Shown here: positions 23,585-33,730 of the stretch, one piece after another
Layout: each line of letters starts with the position of its first letter
Numbering within the stretch: the first letter of the stretch is position 1
Origin: Chloroflexota bacterium
GTDB taxonomy: Bacteria > Chloroflexota > Anaerolineae > Anaerolineales > Anaerolineaceae
Assembly (NCBI GenBank): GCA_016887485.1
Contig: CP069394.1
Span: 2,418,001-2,482,000 of the forward strand
Direction of reading: 5' to 3'
Length of the DNA stretch: 64,000 bases
Made by a program: the position numbers and the translations under genes
Notes under the pieces: generated by a model
Databases searched by the model: none
What the model saw: the letters and a program-made list of their open reading frames with translations, nothing else
What the model was told of the DNA's origin: nothing

Positions 23585-24631
23585 ATGGATAAACAAAGAC
23601 GATTTGGAATCTTTGCCGCGTTAGTGGCTGCGCTATTATTTGGCGCGGCGGCTCCCTTGGGCAAACCCCTGTTAACCTTTCTTACTGATCTGCAACTAGC
23701 CGGGCTGCTTTACCTGGGCGCGGCATTGGGTGTTTTATTGATCCTATTGAGGGAGAGGCCGCTCATCTTGCCCTGGCGGATGCCAAAGCGGGATGCCTTA
23801 CGACTGGCAGGCGCGATCCTGTTTGGCGGCCTTCTAGGGCCGGTGCTGCTGTTGGCCGGGCTGCGGATTGCGGCGGCAGCATCCGTTTCACTTTGGCTGA
23901 ATATGGAAATGACCGCCACGGTGATTATTGGCGTGCTTTTCTTCAAAGATCACCTTTCCGGGCGGGGCTGGCTCGCGGCGATTGGCGTCTTGGCAGCAGC
24001 GGTTCTGATGGCCTGGACAGGCGGGGTTGCCGGCTTCCAGGCGGGTGGCCTGGTGGCCCTGGCCTGCATCTGCTGGGGCGTGGATAACCATCTCACCGCG
24101 CTGATTGATGGGATCACGCCAGCTCAGAGCACCTTTTGGAAGGGGATCGCTGCCGGCAGTGTGAACCTAGCGTTGGGTCTGATCGCTGCACCTATCCAGG
24201 TGCCGCCTCTGACCCTGGCGGCTGCGCTGGGGTTAGGTGCCGTATCTTATGGCCTTTCCATTTTGCTGTACATAACAGCCGCGCAGAACCTGGGCGCGAT
24301 TCGCTCACAGCTGATCTTCTCCGGCGCGCCATTCTTCGGTTTATTGTTTTCAATCTTGTTGGGGGACATCTTATCGTGGCTCCAATGGATTGCGTTGATC
24401 GTTTTCGCGGGTTCTGTTTACCTGCTGTTCAGGGAAACCCACAGCCATTTACATCACCATGATCCTGTGACGCATGTCCACACCCATTTTCACCCGGACC
24501 AGCATCACGACCATGACCACCCCGAGGGTGAAGAGGCAATCGGCCGACATTCCCACGAACATACTCATTCTGAGATAGTACACAGCCATCCTCATTGGCC
24601 TGATTTACATCACCGACATGAGCATGGCTGA
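23585..24631 (+). CDS. EamA/DMT-family transporter with histidine-rich C-terminal tail
   Basis: 348 residues from ATG 23585. Ten hydrophobic segments in two five-helix halves identify a drug/metabolite transporter of the EamA type. The unusual part is the last 64 or so residues, after the final helix: a soluble tail with 24 histidines in HxH and HHxH patterns plus acidic residues, resembling metal-binding loops of zinc or nickel transporters. It probably binds divalent metal at the membrane face, so metal or metal-complex transport, or metal-sensed regulation, is a fair inference. Two residues can be added with the TTG at 23579, but that start overlaps the promoter. Confidence 0.8.
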   Translation: MDKQRRFGIFAALVAALLFGAAAPLGKPLLTFLTDLQLAGLLYLGAALGVLLILLRERPLILPWRMPKRDALRLAGAILFGGLLGPVLLLAGLRIAAAASVSLWLNMEMTATVIIGVLFFKDHLSGRGWLAAIGVLAAAVLMAWTGGVAGFQAGGLVALACICWGVDNHLTALIDGITPAQSTFWKGIAAGSVNLALGLIAAPIQVPPLTLAAALGLGAVSYGLSILLYITAAQNLGAIRSQLIFSGAPFFGLLFSILLGDILSWLQWIALIVFAGSVYLLFRETHSHLHHHDPVTHVHTHFHPDQHHDHDHPEGEEAIGRHSHEHTHSEIVHSHPHWPDLHHRHEHG

Positions 24632-24670
24632 GTAAATTTTTCCGATAGGGTTGTTTCCCCTTGTAATCTC

Positions 24671-27466
24671 TTAAATCTTTTCCATCTCACCCCAGCTGTG
24701 ACCGGCTTTGGCTTCTGTGCTGAGGGGAATATCCAGTTTGTAGGCGTTTTCCATCACGTCCTTGACCAGGGTGGTGGTGGCTTCCAGTTCGTCTTCCGGC
24801 ACTTCAAACATCAATTCGTCATGCACTTGCAGGTCCATCTTGGCATGCAGCCCGGCTTTTTCCAGCTCGCCCGGGAGCTTGAGCATCGCGATCTTGATGA
24901 TATCGGCAGCAGTACCCTGGATGGGGGCGTTGATCGCTTCGCGTTCCTCCCGCTGGCGGATCATATGGCTTGCGCCTTTCTGCAGGTTGGGGAAGTAGCG
25001 CCGGCGCCCCAGCAGGGTCTCAACATAGCCGTCTTTGGCGGCTTTTTCCTTGATCCCTTCCAGATAGGTCTTCACGCCGGGGAATTCCTTGAAGTAGGTC
25101 TCGATGAAGTTTTCCGCTTCGGCCAGGGTCAGGTCGGTGGCATTCGTTAACCCGAAGGCGCTCATGCCATAGATCAGGCCAAAATTGATCGCTTTGGCAT
25201 GGCGGCGCATACCGGGCGTGACGTCTGCCAGGTCAAAGCCGTGGACAGCTGCGGCTGTGGTGGCATGGATGTCCTGCCCGGCTCGGAAGGCTGCCAGCAT
25301 GGCCTTGTCCTGCGCCATGTGGGCCACGATCCGCAATTCAATCTGCGAATAGTCCACAGCCAGCAGGACGGAGCCTTTGGGGGCAATGAAGCCATTGCGC
25401 ACCCGGCGGCCGATATCGGTGCGGGTGGGGATGTTCTGCAAATTGGGGTCGGATGAAGCGATACGTCCGGTAACAGTCCCGGTTTGGTTCAGGGAGGTAT
25501 GCACCCGTCCGGTATTGGGGTTCACCTGCAAGGGCAGGGCGTCCACATAGGTGGAGCGCAGTTTTTCCAACTCCCGATATTCCAGAATCCACTCGATCAC
25601 AGGATGCTGCCCGATCATAGCTTCCAGCACGGAAGCGGCGGTCGAGTAGTGCCCGGAGGCGGTCTTTTTTGCCCGGTCAGGAGGTTCCAGGCCCAAAGTG
25701 CTGAAAAGCGCTTCGGAAAGCTGCTGGGTGGAGTTCAGGTTAAATTCACGGCCAACTGCGCCCTGGATTTTCTGTGCCATTTCCTGAATGCGTTCCTCCA
25801 GTTCCTTGGAGAAACGCTTGAAGAAATCGAGGTCCAGGAGGATACCGGCCTCTTCCATTTCGGCCAGCACCGGGATCAGGGGCATTTCCATGGTGCTGAA
25901 CAAGTTCTCGGCTTCCTGCTTTTCCAGGTCGGCTTTCAGGTTCGGCAGCAGCCGCAGGCAGATGGCAGCATCAGCCGCAGCATAGCGCCCGGCTTCTTCT
26001 ACTGGGACCTGATCCATGGTTTTTTGGTCACGCCCCTTGCCAATCAGCTCCTCAATGTGGGTCATTTCATATCCCAGCCGCACCCAGGCCAGGCTCTTAA
26101 GGCCGAGGTTGCGGGAGGCTGGATTGATCAGCCATTCGGCGATCATCGTGTCAAAGCTGAGGGGAGAAACTTCCAATCCGGCACGTTTGAGCATCAGATA
26201 GTCATATTTTAGGTTATGGCCGGCTTTGCCAATCCTGGGATTGGTCAGGGGGCCTTTCAGCGCTTTGAAAATGTCCTCAAGCGGCAATTGCAGACCCGTG
26301 GTGTGACCAACCGGGATGTAATAGCCCTCGTCCTTGCTGACAGCCAATGAGATGCCAACCAGCTTGGCCTGCATCACATCGGTGCCGGTTGTTTCGGTGT
26401 CAAAGGCGATCATCTCGGCCTGGTTGAGCGTTTCCACCATCTTGGTCAGGCTTTCCGGCGTGTTCACGATGATCGATTTGATTTGGTCTGCGCTTTGGTC
26501 TTCAACAGAGAGGGCTTCCGGCTCGTTTTTGGCAAAGAGGTCCATTTGTTCCCCTTCCGCCATCACCGGGTGCATTTTATTAACCAACGTATTCAGCTGG
26601 CGGGTGAGGGTGCGGAATTCAAGCTCGCGGAAGAGGTCCTCCACCGCAGCCGGGTTGAAGCGATCAATCCGGGCCTGGTCGAGATCGAGGGTCACATCCA
26701 GATCGGTCACGATTCGGGCGAGGGTTTGGCTGAGGTAGGCGTTGTCTTTGTGTTCTTCCAAAGCGGTTTTGGCCCGGCCGCTGATCTCGTCAATGTGATC
26801 ATAAATCCCATCCAGAGTGCCGAAATCATCCAGCAGCTTGACGGCGGTCTTGGGACCGATGCCTCTGACGCCGGGGATGTTATCGGAGTTGTCGCCCATC
26901 AGGGCTTTGAGGTCCACGACCTCATTGGGCATCACGCCCAATTTTGTTTTGACATCTTCGGGGAAATAATCTTTGGCGTCGGAGAGCTTGCTGCCTGCGA
27001 GGTTTACTACCACCTGATCGGTGACTAACTGGAGCAGGTCCTTATCGCCGGTGATGATCTTGACGCCCAGGCCTTTTTCCTGTGAGGCCCAACGCGCCAG
27101 GCTGCCCAAAACATCATCCGCCTCGTAGTTCTCGCGTTCCAGTCGGGGGATATTGAAGGCATCCACGATCTCCCGCATGCGTTCCACCTGCGTACGCAGG
27201 TCATCCGGCATCTTGGCGCGGGTGCCCTTATAGTCTGCATACATCTCATGGCGGAAGGTTTTGCCCTTGTCGAAAACCACGGCGAGGTAGTCGGGCTTTT
27301 CCTGCTCAAAAATGCGCAGGAGGATGCTGGTGAAGCCGTAGACACCGGCTGTAGGCTCCCCGCTGCTGGTCTGGAAGGTACTGGCGCGCGTCCCACCTGC
27401 GGTGAGCGCGAAATAGGCCCGGTAGGCCAGGCCATGACCGTCGAGGAGATACAGAATGGGGGGCAT
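24671..27466 (-). CDS. polA: DNA polymerase I
   Basis: 931 residues with three domains. 5'-3' nuclease at 1-300 (YLLDGHGLAYRAYF, TGDKDLLQLV, GVRGIGPKTA). 3'-5' exonuclease at about 340-530 with its acidic residues in place: IAFDTETTG, GHNLKYDYLML, YAAADAA. Polymerase at about 560-931 with DYSQIELRI and the QVHDELMFEV end motif. Proofreading therefore looks active, unlike Taq. It repairs gaps and removes Okazaki primers. Strong ribosome site AAAGGA before the ATG. Convergent with the DMT exporter. Confidence 0.96.
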   Translation of the reverse strand: MPPILYLLDGHGLAYRAYFALTAGGTRASTFQTSSGEPTAGVYGFTSILLRIFEQEKPDYLAVVFDKGKTFRHEMYADYKGTRAKMPDDLRTQVERMREIVDAFNIPRLERENYEADDVLGSLARWASQEKGLGVKIITGDKDLLQLVTDQVVVNLAGSKLSDAKDYFPEDVKTKLGVMPNEVVDLKALMGDNSDNIPGVRGIGPKTAVKLLDDFGTLDGIYDHIDEISGRAKTALEEHKDNAYLSQTLARIVTDLDVTLDLDQARIDRFNPAAVEDLFRELEFRTLTRQLNTLVNKMHPVMAEGEQMDLFAKNEPEALSVEDQSADQIKSIIVNTPESLTKMVETLNQAEMIAFDTETTGTDVMQAKLVGISLAVSKDEGYYIPVGHTTGLQLPLEDIFKALKGPLTNPRIGKAGHNLKYDYLMLKRAGLEVSPLSFDTMIAEWLINPASRNLGLKSLAWVRLGYEMTHIEELIGKGRDQKTMDQVPVEEAGRYAAADAAICLRLLPNLKADLEKQEAENLFSTMEMPLIPVLAEMEEAGILLDLDFFKRFSKELEERIQEMAQKIQGAVGREFNLNSTQQLSEALFSTLGLEPPDRAKKTASGHYSTAASVLEAMIGQHPVIEWILEYRELEKLRSTYVDALPLQVNPNTGRVHTSLNQTGTVTGRIASSDPNLQNIPTRTDIGRRVRNGFIAPKGSVLLAVDYSQIELRIVAHMAQDKAMLAAFRAGQDIHATTAAAVHGFDLADVTPGMRRHAKAINFGLIYGMSAFGLTNATDLTLAEAENFIETYFKEFPGVKTYLEGIKEKAAKDGYVETLLGRRRYFPNLQKGASHMIRQREEREAINAPIQGTAADIIKIAMLKLPGELEKAGLHAKMDLQVHDELMFEVPEDELEATTTLVKDVMENAYKLDIPLSTEAKAGHSWGEMEKI

Positions 27467-27544
27467 AGGAGATCCTTTGATTGATTGAAAATGAACTCGC
27501 TAAATCATTTTAACCTGTAAAGCAGTGAAATCAAAATTGGGCCG

Positions 27545-27578
27545 GTTAAAAAGGTGAGACGCTCCATTGGAGCGTCTC
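27545..27578 (-). terminator. Terminator of the aldo/keto reductase gene
   Basis: Perfect 11-bp arms GAGACGCTCCA/TGGAGCGTCTC around one base (27556-27578), then CCTTTTTAACC on the minus strand. The one-base loop means two or three inner pairs stay open. Confidence 0.82.
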
Positions 27579-27608
27579 GATGAACCACACTTTACGTAGA
27601 AGGGAGGG

Positions 27609-28577
27609 TCAATTCTCAATATCCTTGACGATCTCGTGAATGCGTGCCATGACATCGTCGGTCAGTTTTTCTTTGGCATCCACAGCTATCATATTTTCCT
27701 GTACCTGACTCACCCGGCTGGCACCGGTGATGACCGTGCTGACATTGGGGTTCTTGAGCAGCCAGGCCAATGAGAGCTGCGCTTCGGTGATGCCCAATTC
27801 CGCAGCCAGTTCTGCCAGCTTGCGGGAGGCTTCAATTTTGACCTTATCCTGAGCGCGTTCTTTCATCCAGCTGAAATCCTTCAGGTCAGCGCGGCTGCCC
27901 TTGGGGATATCGCCGTCATTGTACTTGCCGGAGAGGATGCCGCCGGCCAGGGGGCTCCAGGTGGTTGTGCCATAGCCCAGTTCCTTATAGAGCGGGGCAT
28001 ATTCCACTTCGAAGCGTCGCCGGTGGAAGAGGTTGTATTGCGGCTGTTCCATGGATGGCGGTCGGAGGTTATTGCGCCGGGCGAAGTCGGTTGCTCGCAT
28101 GACTTCAGCGGCGGACCATTCGGAAGTGCCCCAATAGAAAGCCTTTCCCTCGCGGATGACTTGATTGAAAGCGAAGACGGTTTCTTCGATAGGGGTCTCG
28201 GGGTCGGGCCGGTGGGCATAGACAAAATCTACATAATCCAACTGGAGGCGTTTTAGCGCGCCGTTCACACCTTCGATGATGTGCTTATAGGAGAGCCCGC
28301 GGTCATTGGGACCGCTGCCGCCCCAGAAGATCTTGGTAGAAATGAGGTAGTCCTTGCGAGCCCAACCCAGGTCTTTGAGGGCTTCGCCCATGATGGTCTC
28401 TGCCTGCCCTGAGGCATAAGCCTCGGCATTGTCAAAGAAATTCACACCTGCATCATATGCGGCGGCCATGATCTCTTTGGCCTCCGGCACACCGAACTGG
28501 TTGCCATATGTGACCCAGGCGCCCAGGGATAATTCCGATACTTTTACACCAGCTTTACCTAAATGCCGATATTGCAT
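27609..28577 (-). CDS. Aldo/keto reductase (Kv-beta / YghZ-like)
   Basis: NADPH-dependent carbonyl reductase fold. The tetrad is present: Asp and Tyr in [11 protein letters not shown] (about 48-58), Lys in STKIFWG (about 80-86), His in YAHRPDP (about 119-125). The C-terminal [11 protein letters not shown] loop is the cofactor-binding signature of the beta-subunit/YghZ branch. 322 residues, normal. An AAGGAG ribosome site sits 6 bases before the ATG. Single-gene unit with its own terminator. Likely detoxifies aldehydes or methylglyoxal; substrate not determinable. Confidence 0.87.
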   Translation of the reverse strand: MQYRHLGKAGVKVSELSLGAWVTYGNQFGVPEAKEIMAAAYDAGVNFFDNAEAYASGQAETIMGEALKDLGWARKDYLISTKIFWGGSGPNDRGLSYKHIIEGVNGALKRLQLDYVDFVYAHRPDPETPIEETVFAFNQVIREGKAFYWGTSEWSAAEVMRATDFARRNNLRPPSMEQPQYNLFHRRRFEVEYAPLYKELGYGTTTWSPLAGGILSGKYNDGDIPKGSRADLKDFSWMKERAQDKVKIEASRKLAELAAELGITEAQLSLAWLLKNPNVSTVITGASRVSQVQENMIAVDAKEKLTDDVMARIHEIVKDIEN

Positions 28578-28684
28578 TATTTCTCCTTCGTCTTGAGTTG
28601 CTTTTATTGCTTAAGATGTTTTGGTGGCGGGAATGGTTACATTACTGATTGATTTCAACAAACGAAATTGATCAGCCGGGAAGG

Positions 28685-30625
28685 TTAGGGTCGCCAGGCA
28701 GGCTGATAGTCCTCTGCGGGATTGGGCGCGATAACGACGGCTTCGCCCCCTCCAAGGGGCAGGAGGTAAATATCGAGCGCCTCGCCGTTTGGTGCGCCGG
28801 CAAAGGAAAGTATCTTGCCATCCGGTGAGATATCTATGGTGAGGGCTATCCTCAATCCTGTTTCAATGGGGTCGCTCAGGCCGCCAGAGCGGGGAAGCTG
28901 CCCGAGGAGGCCGCCGCTGCCCAGGTCAAAAAGGATCAGGTTATCAACTTCTGACCAGACAGGCCGCAGGGCATGGGTGTACGATTGTCCTAGAATCGCC
29001 TGAGGTTCGTTCTGCCCTTCGGCATCCACCAGGAAGAGGATCGGCTGGTTGGTCGCCGGGCTGGGTGCGACGAAAATGATCTGGCTGCCTTCCGGTGACC
29101 AGGCGGGCATACGGCTGATTGTGGAGCGGTTCATCAGGTTTTCCGTTTGGCCGCTGTCAAAGGAATAGATGAATATCTGGGGTTTGCCGGTTTGGAGCGA
29201 GGTGAAGGCTAATTTGCTGCCATCTGGTGACCAGGCAGGGTCATAATCCCCGGTTGCGAGGGTGGAGATCAGGTCGCTGCGCCCCGTGGAAAGCGTGAGC
29301 ACAAAGATGCTTGCGCCATCATAACGTTCTTGCAGCCCAGGGCAGGGGGAAATATATGCTAAGCGGCTGCCATCCGGGGACCATTCCGGCTGACAGGCGC
29401 CTTCCGCTGCATGGGTCAGGGCCTTGAGGCCAGTGCCATCCTGGTTCACGAGATAGATCTGTGGCAGGCCGTCTCTTTCTGAAACGAAGGCGATCTGGGG
29501 TTGAGGGGTTTGTTCAGTGGCAGGGGCGAGTGTTTCAGTAGGAACAATCACGACCACAGGCTCAGTTTCTATGGTTGGATTATTATCGGTCGGATTAGGT
29601 GTGGCAGGTAGCGTCGTGGCCTCGGTGGTGGCGGTGATTGTTGTTGTTGGCGTCTCTGCGCCGTTTCTCCCGAGCAGGAAGATGGCTGTGGCAGCGGAGG
29701 CCAGAACCACGAACAGCACCGGTGCCAGCCAGGCCCAGATGGATCGCTTTCTGACTGTTGGAGAGGATGGGGCCGTTGCAGTAGAAGACTGTTTTAGGAC
29801 AGGTTGTTCTGCCTGGGGACGGATTGCTAGCAAGGCTTCTCGCATTGCCGCGGTGGAAGGAAAGCGGCCTTCAGGGTGGATCGCAATCGCTTTAGTAATC
29901 ACTGCAGCCAAGTCAGGGCTGACATTTGGGTTGAACGCGGTGATGGGCAAAATGGGATCTTCCCCGATGGCGCGGGTGAGGGATTCCGGCGGCACTTCGC
30001 AGGTTAGCAGGGTATAGAGCGTGGCGCCCAGGGCATAAATATCCGAACGGGCATCAGTGACACCCTGACCGTATTGTTCAATGGGGGAGTAGCCGGAGGT
30101 GCTGCCTGCCGCGCCTGTGGTGGTCTTTTCGCCCTGCTGAAAGTGCTTTGCCAGGCCAAAATCGACCAGCACGATCTGACCCTCAGGAGTTTGTTTGAGG
30201 TTAGCCGGTTTGATATCCCGGTGGATGATGGGTGGTTTACGGCTGTGTAGATAATCCAGCGCCTGGCATACCGCCACGCCAATTTGGATGACCGCATCTT
30301 CCGGCATGGGCTGACCGAGACCGTTTAGGCATTGCGACAGATCCTGCCCGGCGATCAGATCCATGACCAGATATTCACCCTGGTCTGGCAATACAAAATG
30401 GTCAATCACCCGCGGCAGGTTGGGGTGCCGCAGCCCGGCCAACAGGGTGGCCTCGTTGCGAAACTGGCGGGAATGTACCTCGGTGGTGTAGCGGTTTTCT
30501 TTGACCGCCACCTGGATATTAAGGGTTTCATCATAGGCCTGATACACCGTCCCCATGCCGCTCTGCGCCAGAACGGCGTTGATTCGATAGCGTTCTTTTA
30601 GTAGGGAATTGATGACCAGGCTCAA
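28685..30625 (-). CDS. Membrane Ser/Thr protein kinase with extracytoplasmic TolB-like propeller (copy 1)
   Basis: 646 residues from a TTG start chosen because GGAGA lies 7 bases upstream. Kinase domain at about 10-270: VAVKEN with catalytic Lys, HRDIKPAN, VDFGLAK; the Gly-loop is altered at its first position (LAQSGMGTVY). A membrane helix at about 300-320 follows, then a Thr-rich linker, then repeated PD40 blades such as PEWSPDGSRLAYIS and PAWSPDGSKLAFTS to the C-terminus. This is a receptor kinase: an outside propeller, an inside kinase. It begins 34 bases after the related kinase gene's stop, so the pair is an operon and a tandem duplication. Confidence 0.85.
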   Translation of the reverse strand: MSLVINSLLKERYRINAVLAQSGMGTVYQAYDETLNIQVAVKENRYTTEVHSRQFRNEATLLAGLRHPNLPRVIDHFVLPDQGEYLVMDLIAGQDLSQCLNGLGQPMPEDAVIQIGVAVCQALDYLHSRKPPIIHRDIKPANLKQTPEGQIVLVDFGLAKHFQQGEKTTTGAAGSTSGYSPIEQYGQGVTDARSDIYALGATLYTLLTCEVPPESLTRAIGEDPILPITAFNPNVSPDLAAVITKAIAIHPEGRFPSTAAMREALLAIRPQAEQPVLKQSSTATAPSSPTVRKRSIWAWLAPVLFVVLASAATAIFLLGRNGAETPTTTITATTEATTLPATPNPTDNNPTIETEPVVVIVPTETLAPATEQTPQPQIAFVSERDGLPQIYLVNQDGTGLKALTHAAEGACQPEWSPDGSRLAYISPCPGLQERYDGASIFVLTLSTGRSDLISTLATGDYDPAWSPDGSKLAFTSLQTGKPQIFIYSFDSGQTENLMNRSTISRMPAWSPEGSQIIFVAPSPATNQPILFLVDAEGQNEPQAILGQSYTHALRPVWSEVDNLILFDLGSGGLLGQLPRSGGLSDPIETGLRIALTIDISPDGKILSFAGAPNGEALDIYLLPLGGGEAVVIAPNPAEDYQPAWRP

Positions 30626-30658
30626 CTGATTCTCCAGGGTTGTTTACTTGGAAAGGGA

Positions 30659-32710
30659 TTAGTGGACGGGCTTCCAGGCTGGGTCATAATCCAACCCGGG
30701 ATCAATGGTGACCTGGGTTAGGTTTGATCCAGGGAAGGTCATGATGTAAATATCGGATAGCAGATCAGAATACCAATAGTCGAAGGCTAGCCAGTTCCCG
30801 TCGGGAGCGATATCGGCATGATCCATCAGGGGGATGTAACTGGAGAGCGCGCCGGGGAGGATGATGTATTCTTCCGATTGGCCGATATCTTCCAGACGCA
30901 TGCCGAAGAGCTGTTTGGAGGGGCTGCCCAGACCAAGCACCTGGCTGAAGATGATCAGGTCCTCTTCCGGAAACCAGACCGGGTTGCTGTCATCAATCGC
31001 GCCGGAAAGGGTGAATTGGATGGGATTCTCGCCATCTTGGCCCATGAGCCAAACCTGGCCCACGCTGCGAAGCCGGATAAAGGCTAATTGCCGGCCATCT
31101 TCCGACCAGGCAGGTTGAAAATCATCAAAGGTGCCATCGGAAAGCCGGATGATTGTGTCGAAATCGGCCACATTGATTTTCATGATTTGAGCCTGGCCGT
31201 TGACCAGCGAGGTATAGGCGATCCACTGCCCATTGGGTGACCAGGTTGGGTCGAAATCGCCTTCCAGGGATGGCGGCAATGATGTGATCTGCTGATTTTC
31301 CACATTCAGGATAAACAAGCTGGAACCAGGGTAGGAGACGCGCTTTCTGGTGCAGGGCGAGGTGAAGACGATCTGTTTGCCATCCGGCGACCAATCCGCC
31401 TGACAAGCGCCATCCATCAGGTCCGTCAGCTGCGTGGTCTGCCCTGTGGAAACGTCAATGGACCAGATTTGGGGCAGTCCGCTGCGGTCAGATGTGAAAG
31501 CGATGATCCCTGAGCTGCCACCGGTGGGGGTTGGGGTAACGTTTTGGGTCTGGCTGATCACAAACTCGGTGGTGTTTGGATCAGGTGTTCCTAAAAGGCC
31601 GATGGATTCAGTTTCACGGGCAACATAGGTGGCCGTTGTTTGCGAGGGTGTATGGAATACGGACGAAAAACCCTGGGGATCGAGGAGTACATAGATCAAC
31701 AGAGAGAGTACTACAAATGACAGGAAGGTAAAAATGGCCCAAATGGGGTCAAATTTCTTCTTTTTGCCGAATAAAACCTTCCAGGCCTTATCCGCCCAGG
31801 GGGGTAAGGTCATTTTTCGTTGGGATGGAATGGTTCTTCTATCCGGTTCCGTTTGAGTCATCATTGCCAGACGCGGGCTGGACCTTTGGTCCAGGGGGAG
31901 TGTGCGACGGGCTGCAATTAACGCATCTTTGAATTCCTGGGCCGTTTGCCAGCGGTCTTCAAAACGTAAATTGATCGCTTTTTCAATAGCTTCGATAGTT
32001 AAATCGGAGAGATGGGGGCTATACTCCCAGAGACGGGTGAGTGTGGCTTTGCCGGTAGCCCGAGCAAGGCTGTCCTCTGCCAGATATCCGGCCAGGGCGG
32101 CATATAGCGTGGCGCCTAGTGAGAAAATGTCGGAGCGGTGATCGGTGGGATCGGGGCCATATTGTTCAGGCGGGGAGTAACCGGGCGTCATTGCCCGCGC
32201 AGCCGTCGTGGTGATTTCTTTGTTATCCATCACTTTCACCAGACCGAAATCCACCAAAATGACTTCACCAGTCGGGGTGATCTTGACGTTGCCGGGTTTG
32301 ATATCGCGGTGGACAATGGCTGGAACGCGGGAATGCAGGTAGATCAACGCGTTGCAGATGGCTACGCCAATTTGGATGGCTTCCGCTTCAGTGATCTTCT
32401 CTTCGCGGGACATCCACTGGCGCAGGTCGTCCCCTTCGATATAGTCCATGACCAGATATTGCCCTTCCTGGTCGATCACGAAATAATCGAATACCCGGGG
32501 CAGGTTGGGATGGCGAAGGGAGGCCAGGATTTGCGCCTCACGTTGGAATTGGCGTGCGTATTCTTCTGAGAAAAAGGAGTTTTCCTTAACCGCGACAGTG
32601 ACGTTCAGATTTTCGTCCAGGGCGCGATAGACGGCTCCCATTCCCCCTTGTCCAAGGATATCCTGGATGCGATAGCGATTATTGAGTAGAAAACCTTTAC
32701 CTAATGTCAT
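30659..32710 (-). CDS. Membrane Ser/Thr protein kinase with extracytoplasmic TolB-like propeller (copy 2)
   Basis: 683 residues. The Gly-loop is canonical (LGQGGMGAVYRA, about 19-30), with VAVKEN, HRDIKPGN and VDFGLVK following. A basic juxtamembrane stretch (KKKKFD) and a membrane helix around 325-345 precede a linker and PD40 blades (QADWSPDGKQIVFTS, PTWSPNGQWIAYTS). Same layout as the next gene, so the two come from a duplication. It is transcribed away from the Thr/Pro-rich surface protein gene, sharing a short control region, which suggests a common signalling unit. No ribosome site is evident before the ATG. Confidence 0.86.
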   Translation of the reverse strand: MTLGKGFLLNNRYRIQDILGQGGMGAVYRALDENLNVTVAVKENSFFSEEYARQFQREAQILASLRHPNLPRVFDYFVIDQEGQYLVMDYIEGDDLRQWMSREEKITEAEAIQIGVAICNALIYLHSRVPAIVHRDIKPGNVKITPTGEVILVDFGLVKVMDNKEITTTAARAMTPGYSPPEQYGPDPTDHRSDIFSLGATLYAALAGYLAEDSLARATGKATLTRLWEYSPHLSDLTIEAIEKAINLRFEDRWQTAQEFKDALIAARRTLPLDQRSSPRLAMMTQTEPDRRTIPSQRKMTLPPWADKAWKVLFGKKKKFDPIWAIFTFLSFVVLSLLIYVLLDPQGFSSVFHTPSQTTATYVARETESIGLLGTPDPNTTEFVISQTQNVTPTPTGGSSGIIAFTSDRSGLPQIWSIDVSTGQTTQLTDLMDGACQADWSPDGKQIVFTSPCTRKRVSYPGSSLFILNVENQQITSLPPSLEGDFDPTWSPNGQWIAYTSLVNGQAQIMKINVADFDTIIRLSDGTFDDFQPAWSEDGRQLAFIRLRSVGQVWLMGQDGENPIQFTLSGAIDDSNPVWFPEEDLIIFSQVLGLGSPSKQLFGMRLEDIGQSEEYIILPGALSSYIPLMDHADIAPDGNWLAFDYWYSDLLSDIYIMTFPGSNLTQVTIDPGLDYDPAWKPVH

Positions 32711-32794
32711 AACCAGATTTCAATCGTGAGCAATACTTCCTTGATTTTAACCGAACTTAGGCTTATGGGAAGATCGCCATTTGCGAAAATACGC

Positions 32795-32800
32795 TATAAT
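32795..32800 (+). promoter_or_regulatory. -10 box of the Thr/Pro-rich surface protein gene
   Basis: TATAAT at 32795-32800 lies 27 bases upstream of the ATG at 32828. No convincing -35 is seen. It decides the start because the frame's earlier ATG at 32726 lies upstream of the promoter. Confidence 0.45.
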
Positions 32801-32827
32801 TTGGAAAAATCGAGGAAAATCCTCTCT

Positions 32828-33706
32828 ATGATAAATGTTGATATCCATTCAACGGTCCTGACAGCGACATTCATTGCTGCTGTTGCGGCCCTACTGTTAA
32901 TAATATTTGGGACCAAGGGCTTTATTAAGAGCCGGAAGATCCCTTTCTTTGCCAAACGGCATAAGGGCATAACGCGTGCCTGGCGATTATTGCTTTTGGG
33001 GATTCTGTTGATCCCAGGGGCTTTGGTGATCTTCAGGTACTCTGAGCCATTGGTTTATAATTTTATTTCGCCTTCGCCTACCCCTAGCATCACACCGACC
33101 ATCACGTTAACGCCGACGATCACGCTAACACCAACCATTTCCCTGACCCCCACGATCACGGAGACGCCTTCGATCACCAGCACACCCAGCATGCCAGGCG
33201 ATGTCTCGGATGGTTTTGAGAGCACGACTACGCCTAATACAGAGGCTGTCTTCAGCCGAATTGTGTTTGGCCAACAAATTGATGACGGCTTGCAGCCTGT
33301 AAATCCCTCCGACACATTTGAGAATCCCGTTGGTCACCTGTATGGCACATTCAGCTACAACAACATGACGGAAGGTTCGCAGTGGAGCGCACTGTGGTAT
33401 CGGGATGGCGAGCTGGTCTATTATGAATCCATTCCCTGGGATGGCGGCATCGGCGGTTATGGCTATACCGATTGGGACCCGGATAGCGATGCCTGGCTGG
33501 CCGGCAATTATGAGGTTCAGATATTCGTTGGAACGGAGTGGAAAGTGTCCGGGTTCTTCACCGTGACGGGTGAAGCGCCAGTGCCCACTGGGACCAGTAC
33601 CTCAACAGCAACGCCAACCCTGACCCCGACACCCACCAAGACGGCCACGCCAACCCCCTCACAAACCCTTTGGCCAACACTCACGCCCACCCCTGGGCCG
33701 AACTAG
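32828..33706 (+). CDS. Membrane-anchored surface protein with Thr/Pro linkers
   Basis: 292 residues from ATG 32828 (GAGGA upstream). Two membrane helices (about residues 10-28 and 55-75) are followed by a Thr-Pro repeat (TPTITLTPTITLTPT type, about 85-118), a globular domain of about 110 residues with conserved-looking aromatic positions (SALWYRDGELVYYES, GNYEVQIFVG), and a second Thr-Pro linker at the C-terminus ending in PTPGPN. The middle domain looks like the ligand- or cell-surface domain found beside kinases in this phylum; I cannot name it. Divergent from the tandem kinase genes, so it may be their partner. Confidence 0.65.
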   Translation: MINVDIHSTVLTATFIAAVAALLLIIFGTKGFIKSRKIPFFAKRHKGITRAWRLLLLGILLIPGALVIFRYSEPLVYNFISPSPTPSITPTITLTPTITLTPTISLTPTITETPSITSTPSMPGDVSDGFESTTTPNTEAVFSRIVFGQQIDDGLQPVNPSDTFENPVGHLYGTFSYNNMTEGSQWSALWYRDGELVYYESIPWDGGIGGYGYTDWDPDSDAWLAGNYEVQIFVGTEWKVSGFFTVTGEAPVPTGTSTSTATPTLTPTPTKTATPTPSQTLWPTLTPTPGPN

Positions 33707-33730
33707 GTTTTACCTGTTGAATAGAAAATG

